From positions 1 through 64,000 of the forward strand of contig CAKQIY010000006.1 in the NCBI GenBank assembly GCA_934247115.1: a stretch of 64,000 nt of DNA, read 5' to 3'. Shown here piece by piece: positions 61,901 through 64,000 of this stretch. Each line of letters opens with the position of its first letter. Position 1 is the stretch's first letter. Origin of the DNA: an uncultured Coprococcus sp. GTDB lineage: Bacteria; Bacillota; Clostridia; Lachnospirales; Lachnospiraceae. A program made the translations under genes and the position numbers. The notes beneath the pieces are model-generated. The model did no database searches, had not been told where the DNA came from, and saw only the letters and a list, made by a program, of their open reading frames with translations.

Positions 61901-64000
61901 TCTGTGATACTCTCCACAGCATCTCCGCTCTGAACACTGAGCTTTGTCACTGATGGTGTAACCGCTTCACCCGTATATGGTAATTCTGTTTCCCTAAGAG
62001 TTATCGCAGCCTTGGATATATCTGCCGGCTTTATGACAAATGTTGTCTCAATAAACTTATTGTAATTGCCTGTTCCAGTTATCTTCACCGTTGCAGTTCC
62101 TGCATTTACATTGTCTGTATAATCCAGTATATAATCCGTGTTCTTCTTGAGCTGTTTTCCATCAAGACTTACCTTGACATCCGGTGTGAGTGCCTTGCCA
62201 AATGCGTATGTCTGGTAAGGTATCGCCTCAACCTCTGCCTTAGATATATCTATGAATACTCGTCCTATAGCAAATTCTCTGATAACCTCTCCTGTATAAT
62301 TGCCCTTACCGGTTATGATCGCTTTTGCCTTTGATGAAGCCGTAGTCTCATTGATATTGGACTCATATGCCACATCATAATCAACACCCTTCACAAGAAG
62401 GTTTGTGCTATTCCTGATAGTCACATCCGGCTCTATGGCCTTACCTGTCCATATCTGACTTTCTATCTCCTGCACATCACAGTCAGCGAGATCCTTTGCA
62501 GTTATAACAAAGTGTACTATCTTTGTACCAGTGTAATTGCCTGTACCTGTCACGTTGAAGTATGTACCATCATCTGTTGTCACTGACTTGTTACCTGTAT
62601 AGGTGACCTTATAATCTATACCCTCAGTGAGCACATCCTCACCATCTGTAACTATCACACCTGTGAAAACAACATCTGCACCTGTATACGCTACAGATTC
62701 TTCATATCCGCTCACAGTGGCTGCCGCCAGTGTCTTTGGAACTATCGCAAATCCTGTCTTGGCTGTACCTGTATAGTTACCCTTACCTGTTATGATCACC
62801 TGGGCAGAAGTCTCATCAGACGACGCATTGATGTTGCCTGCATATGTCAGGTCGTAATCTTCCCCAGCCTTCAGGACTACATCTCCCCAGCTTACTGTCA
62901 CATCAGGAGTGATCTCCTTTCCTGTGTATATCTGGTCTGCTATCTCCCAAATCTTTGCACCGGAGATATTGGCTGCTGATATCTTGAATGTTCCTGCTGC
63001 TGTTCCTGTGTAATTGCCATTACCTGAAACTATCACTCTTGCAGTTCCGACATTCACGTTATTGTCGTACTCTACAGTGTAATCTGTACCGGCAGTCAAT
63101 GTTCTGCCCCCAAGTGTAACCACGACCTCAGGTGTAAGTGCTTTACCTGTGTATATCTGTCCATCAGCTTCCACATCAGCATCCGTCATATCACATGCCG
63201 AGATTGTGAATTCACTGATGATCTCTCCTGTATAATTGCCTGCTCCTGTGATCTTTGCGGTACCCTTGCCAACTTCTGTGTTGTTCTCGTAGGATACTGT
63301 ATAATCTTTGCCCTCTGTCAGTGTTACACCATTGTATGTAACCTTGACTGCCGGCTTCTGTGGAGTACCCTGATATACCACATCTGCAACCTCTGCTGCC
63401 GCAGCTGTAATGTCTGCAGCTGATATTGTAAACTCAGCTTTCACGCTTCCCTTGTAATTGCCGCCAGCCTTCGCTGTGACTGTAGCTGTAGCTGTTCCTG
63501 CATTTACATTGCCGCTGTAGCTGACATCAAAGCTGTCCATATCTGTAACTGACACATTACCAAGCTTTATGCTGCCCACCTTTGGCTGCTGAGCCTTTCC
63601 TGTATATACAAAGCTGTCAGAAACAAACACTGCCTGTCCGTCTGACACATCCAGAGGATTGATGATAAAGCTTGCCTTCTTGGTGTTGGAATAATACTTT
63701 TTGCCGGTAACGGTAACGTAAGCTGTTCCTACATTGATATTGTCTTCATATGACAGAGTGTAATCTACATTCTCTGTCAGAGTCACCCCGTCATATACAA
63801 CAGTAACTGAAGGAGTTATCTCTTTACCCAGAGCATAGGTCTGGGCTGGTATAGCAGATATAACTGCATCACTGATATCCACGATCTCTCTTGTTATCGA
63901 GAAATACACAGTTACTGATCCTGTGTAGTTGCCTGTTCCGGTGATAACCGCCTGTGCCTTATCCGTCTCATCTGTGTTGTTGCTGTACTTAACAGTATAA
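52975..64000 (-). CDS. Giant repeat surface protein: MBG-like Ig units in a nested super-repeat, then four Fn3 domains (N-terminus outside window)
   Basis: The frame is open from the stop at 52975 to the right edge, at least 3,674 codons; the start lies outside. It consists of about 42 complete units of about 78 residues with pattern ADxYTGxxxxP, then GxDYTVxYxNN, then ITGxGNYTG and a closing FxI; a partial unit is cut by the edge. Units resemble bacterial MBG/YDG-type Ig-like modules. They are arranged in six larger blocks of seven units, beginning at codons ending 63879, 62250, 60609, 58974, 57333 and 55692, a period of 543-547 residues. From about 54080 four fibronectin type III domains follow (VKGLKASG, VKGLTYST, VKNLKVTA, PLVTVSAQ). 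No LPxTG or other anchor is seen at the C-terminus (VKKITVK). It is likely a secreted adhesin or cell-surface fibre; anchoring and ligand are unknown. Confidence 0.9.
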   Translation of the reverse strand, partial: YTVKYSNNTDETDKAQAVITGTGNYTGSVTVYFSITREIVDISDAVISAIPAQTYALGKEITPSVTVVYDGVTLTENVDYTLSYEDNINVGTAYVTVTGKKYYSNTKKASFIINPLDVSDGQAVFVSDSFVYTGKAQQPKVGSIKLGNVSVTDMDSFDVSYSGNVNAGTATATVTAKAGGNYKGSVKAEFTISAADITAAAAEVADVVYQGTPQKPAVKVTYNGVTLTEGKDYTVSYENNTEVGKGTAKITGAGNYTGEIISEFTISACDMTDADVEADGQIYTGKALTPEVVVTLGGRTLTAGTDYTVEYDNNVNVGTARVIVSGNGNYTGTAAGTFKISAANISGAKIWEIADQIYTGKEITPDVTVSWGDVVLKAGEDYDLTYAGNINASSDETSAQVIITGKGNYTGTAKTGFAIVPKTLAAATVSGYEESVAYTGADVVFTGVIVTDGEDVLTEGIDYKVTYTGNKSVTTDDGTYFNVTGTGNYTGTKIVHFVITAKDLADCDVQEIESQIWTGKAIEPDVTIRNSTNLLVKGVDYDVAYESNINETTASSKAKAIITGKGNYTGEVIREFAIGRVFIDISKAEVEAIPYQTYAFGKALTPDVKVSLDGKQLKKNTDYILDYTDNVNAGTATVKITGTGNYNKFIETTFVIKPADISKAAITLRETELPYTGEAVTPSVTKLSVQSGDAVESITDLTSFVIKYSDNINAGTAKVTVTAGAAGNFTGTAEGSFTITKLDIKNAIVNVADVEYTGTAVIPDVKVTLGGRELTEETDYRVEADNNVNAGSDAQLSIIGTGNYQGSLTLNFEIRAKSIESGKCSIAAQVYTGSAIIPGTVLEVAGKILTEGTDYTVTCTDNIDVTTDEKKATAVLKGKGNYTGKLIVTFDITPKTLGDANVDDIDSQEYTGQDIEPAVVVRDGEKVLVAGRDYEVSYSNNVDKTTEAMAVVKGNGNYQGTVIKLFEICGASISPATVTGVAESAEYTGDAITFDDITVVKDDKTLVYGTDYTVSYENNINVTGDGNKAYVVIKGMNNYGGQIKVAFSIIPRSMDKCKINAIGGQIYTGKAVTPEVTVRDGSRVLEAGKDYTVAYRDNVEVGKNAKAIVTGMGNYTGELIAEFTIAKEVIDISDAVIGSIADQYYNFGDELTPDVVVALGDRKLTENVDYSVTYTNNIEAGTATVLVKGIDQNKGELSATFRILPIDISDAELELAASSYEYTGDAVKAGVKSLTVLRNGTKKSITALDKFDVTYTDNENVGTATIQIKAGEVQSFTGSVSAQYTITAASIAEAEVSVDSPVYTGSAVIPVCRVVLNGRTLAEGTDYKITATDNVNVTDPAKLTIEGTGNYTGKLSQSFSITAKKITQAVVTADPAEYTGKPVTTTVKVVLDGQVLSQGTDYTVSYSDNLRVTSGSARAVATITGKGNYTGEIHGEFEITPMDISKLDIADIPDQVYGGQPVKPEIRIANGKNVLAEGTDYTVEYSDNDAVTDEAKAVITGCGNYKGSVQKSFVISAYSITSAQVSGIPDTVVFTGDSIEFTGIKVTVDGQTLVNGTDYTITYENNVNVTDGGAYVIISGIGNYGGQIKTAFSITARNLSRCSIDPIGGQIHTGAAVKPDVTVRDGARVLEAGKDYDVVYNNNVEESDNAEVTVTGKGNYKGSISAVFTIAKEIVDISKAVMSTVQDQYYDFGNAIRPDVTLTYNGKELTRDVDYELVYINNFNEGTATIKANGINKNTGSVSETFAILPIDITDAEAALAQDVYEYTGSAVCPAVTMITVKRNGAAAAVTSMDAFEISYKDNVDVGTAVVEITAVSGHGFTGKFSKEFTISGVDITDAAIDVSPCEYTGLALTPDCSVTMNGRKLKSGADYKVSYSNNVNVGTKAMVTVTGTGNYKGTIVGYFEITARDLGKAEIGVASVVYTGKALTPDAVVTLDGEILNAGIDYEISYSNNINVTTAKSKAAVTIKGIGNYRGAVSGTFDITAKDISGAVISDISDQKYDGSEIRPNVSVTLGGEKLTVGTDYTVIYENNIEASDEARVIVAGKGNYSGTVEKTFVIKSVTLADAEVTGIPDRVVYTGKAITVGSIQVVLDDRKLSEDVDYTIAYENNINVTDSAKIRITGAGNYSGEISRIFSITAKSISGCSVDSVGGQLYTGKEIKPEVTVRDGSNILKAGTDYTVGYRNNVNVTTEDSPAEIKITGCGNYTGETVVSFAISKKLADISKAVISSIGDQLYNFGQPLTPEVTVTLAGKTLANGVDYALVYVDNTDEGTATVTAKGINSNTGSVSAKFKIKPVDISDGQLVLNADSYPYTGTAVKPQISSFTVKRAGVSVAVDNFDNLEIQYSDNVNVGTGKVTISALPGEGFTGSVSRTFTIVGTSVSNSVVRVDNGVYTGEAVMPEHTVTLGGRSLVEGTDYRADFSNNVNVTDGAVLTITGMGNYSGSTTARFKISPRKLTDADITVAPARYTGKALTPAVMVVLGGVTLVEDVDYTVDYSDNVNVTTDTEKASVTITGTGNYTGTAVEEFDITARDISLAEIKSIDAQSYTGNPVTPKLTVTDGQNELVEGRDYTVSYRNNTSVTTSAVVEVTGKGNYTGTASRTFVIGGADIADAEITGIRESVPYTGREITFAGLKVMYGDELLVNGRDYTVSYSGNKNVTDNAEIRITGAGNYVGSVIRYFAITRRSIDDCHVSEIPGQIYTGKVIEPEISVSYGDITLVEDVDYEITYSNNIEATGSGEPAKATITGKGSFTGTVYREFTITKDPINISGAKITAIADQEFAKKNITPAVNVTYGGRTLVEGTDYKVSYSNNYNVGTATVTITGYGSFVSSKTTTFVITRRNVSGYVMDLMKKSLTYTGKALTPAAAGIQSTDGTFVLDDDEIADFIVRYTANVNVGTATVTATAGSQSNYTGSVSAEFSIVPKALDGATAVAEATEYTGDEVTPVVMVTSDGVVLSADDYTVSYENNIEVGTAGIKVTGKGNYTGIITGSFEITARSIKNCSVVCSASAEYNGGQIVPVVTVKNGDRVLTEDVDYVLSYDMNTDATARAKVVVTGKGNYKDSVTRYFAITRKSIADADVAGITAKSFTGNPITQDMTVKVDGVILTQGTDYTVKYENNIHAGTAAITITGAGNYTDSVKKSFVINRVDISDTAVITGTENEVTYKGKAFKFDNVKVTWGRLVLQEGRDYSMTYQNNSGITMTRTSKASWTMKFYGDYKGSITKQFRIKAFDISNATVTGVKDKAYTGSAITQTFSVKIGNTVINPKEYSVKYTNNIKPGVAKITITGTNNFYGTKSVTFNIRPAKVKGLKASGETTKSLKLTWTKDKLVRGYRIYRYDTGKKNYVLVKTLTDTSYTLTGLSAGADYRYAVSSYVKTADGKLIFSDKTIVDTFTVPAKVKGLTYSTRSDKNITLKWNSVNGATGYSVYRKVSGKYKLVKNVTGTSYNITGLKAVTTYNFKVVAYKKRGSKKLTGAETTANIMTTPSAVKNLKVTARSSGSITLAWDKVSNADGYMVYRYSGKNAKLIKVISSMSRSRVVFVSSGLKGGTTYTYKVVAYKSVRGSRVQNPGTKITAVTTPATPLVTVSAQKGQATISWRKASGAGGYIVYMSTSQKGRYSRVATINNGSTTKYVKKNLKKGKTYYFKVVSYKKLGGKTYMSQYSTVKKITVK

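Noticed and set aside
52975..64000. Tandem repeats as a CRISPR array
   Set aside because: The repeats are coding, about 78 codons long, degenerate at DNA level and in one continuous frame.

Overview
The window looks like a chromosomal segment of a low-to-mid GC Gram-positive anaerobe, most probably a member of the Lachnospiraceae (Coprococcus-like). The reasons are AGGAGG-type ribosome binding sites, Clostridia-style gene neighbourhoods (hprK, glcK, murB, rapZ, whiA and an HPr-like gene), a lysine riboswitch on dapA, a PreQ1 riboswitch on queD, YhdT/PanF, a 3D-domain protein, and a very large repeat-built surface protein. The genus is inferred. Almost all genes are on the minus strand; the exceptions are a LysR regulator, two tiny toxin genes, uvrC, an HD nucleotidase and a PLC-like gene.

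Layout. 1-6.6 kb: an edge-cut membrane-type ORF, purA, LysR, a HAD phosphatase, a cation/proton antiporter and a Na+-dependent NSS transporter. 6.7-11.2 kb: an accessory stretch with a SUKH-like orphan immunity protein, an ACT-domain protein, an XRE/membrane/zinc-ribbon regulator, a GNAT, two GyrI-like proteins and gene remnants. It holds two copies of a compact two-promoter cassette that encodes a holin-like peptide opposed by an antisense RNA (putative type I toxin-antitoxin). 11.2-18.4 kb: sfsA, a hotdog thioesterase, yhdT-panF, a membrane protein, purB and purF. 18.4-19.0 kb: a structured, repeat-bearing intergenic region. 19.0-24.0 kb: glmM, a lipid kinase and the preQ0 operon queD-queE-folE-queC under a PreQ1-I riboswitch. 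24.0-31.4 kb: thrC, a 3D-domain cell-wall protein, dapB-DUF-coaX-dus and riboswitch-controlled dapA. 31.3-37.2 kb: a tandem SSB-like protein, a SpoU methyltransferase, dnaE, a DUF5662-like protein and tRNA-Thr. 37.2-42 kb: an AAA ATPase, an RHH-like protein and a Sel1/TPR protein. 42-47.4 kb: an HPr-like protein without the phosphocarrier histidine, whiA, rapZ, murB, glcK and hprK. 47.6-52.9 kb: uvrC, an HD 5'-nucleotidase, ftsH and a PLC-like protein. 52.97 kb to the right edge: one reading frame of at least 3,674 codons.

Working together. hprK with the histidine-less HPr homologue forms a Crh-type carbon-control pair, with a ROK glucokinase beside hprK. purA, purB and purF serve purine synthesis from separate units. 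The que operon and dapA show riboswitch feedback. dapA, dapB and thrC cover lysine/peptidoglycan and threonine synthesis, and murB, glmM and the 3D protein add to the cell envelope.

Most notable: (i) the paired inverted-symmetric toxin/antisense-RNA cassettes; (ii) the giant protein, whose ~78-residue Ig-like units are organised in a nested super-repeat of seven units (~545 residues) repeated six times, followed by four Fn3 domains; (iii) the HPr homologue with Glu at position 15 but intact Ser46; (iv) an unexplained structured region upstream of purF.
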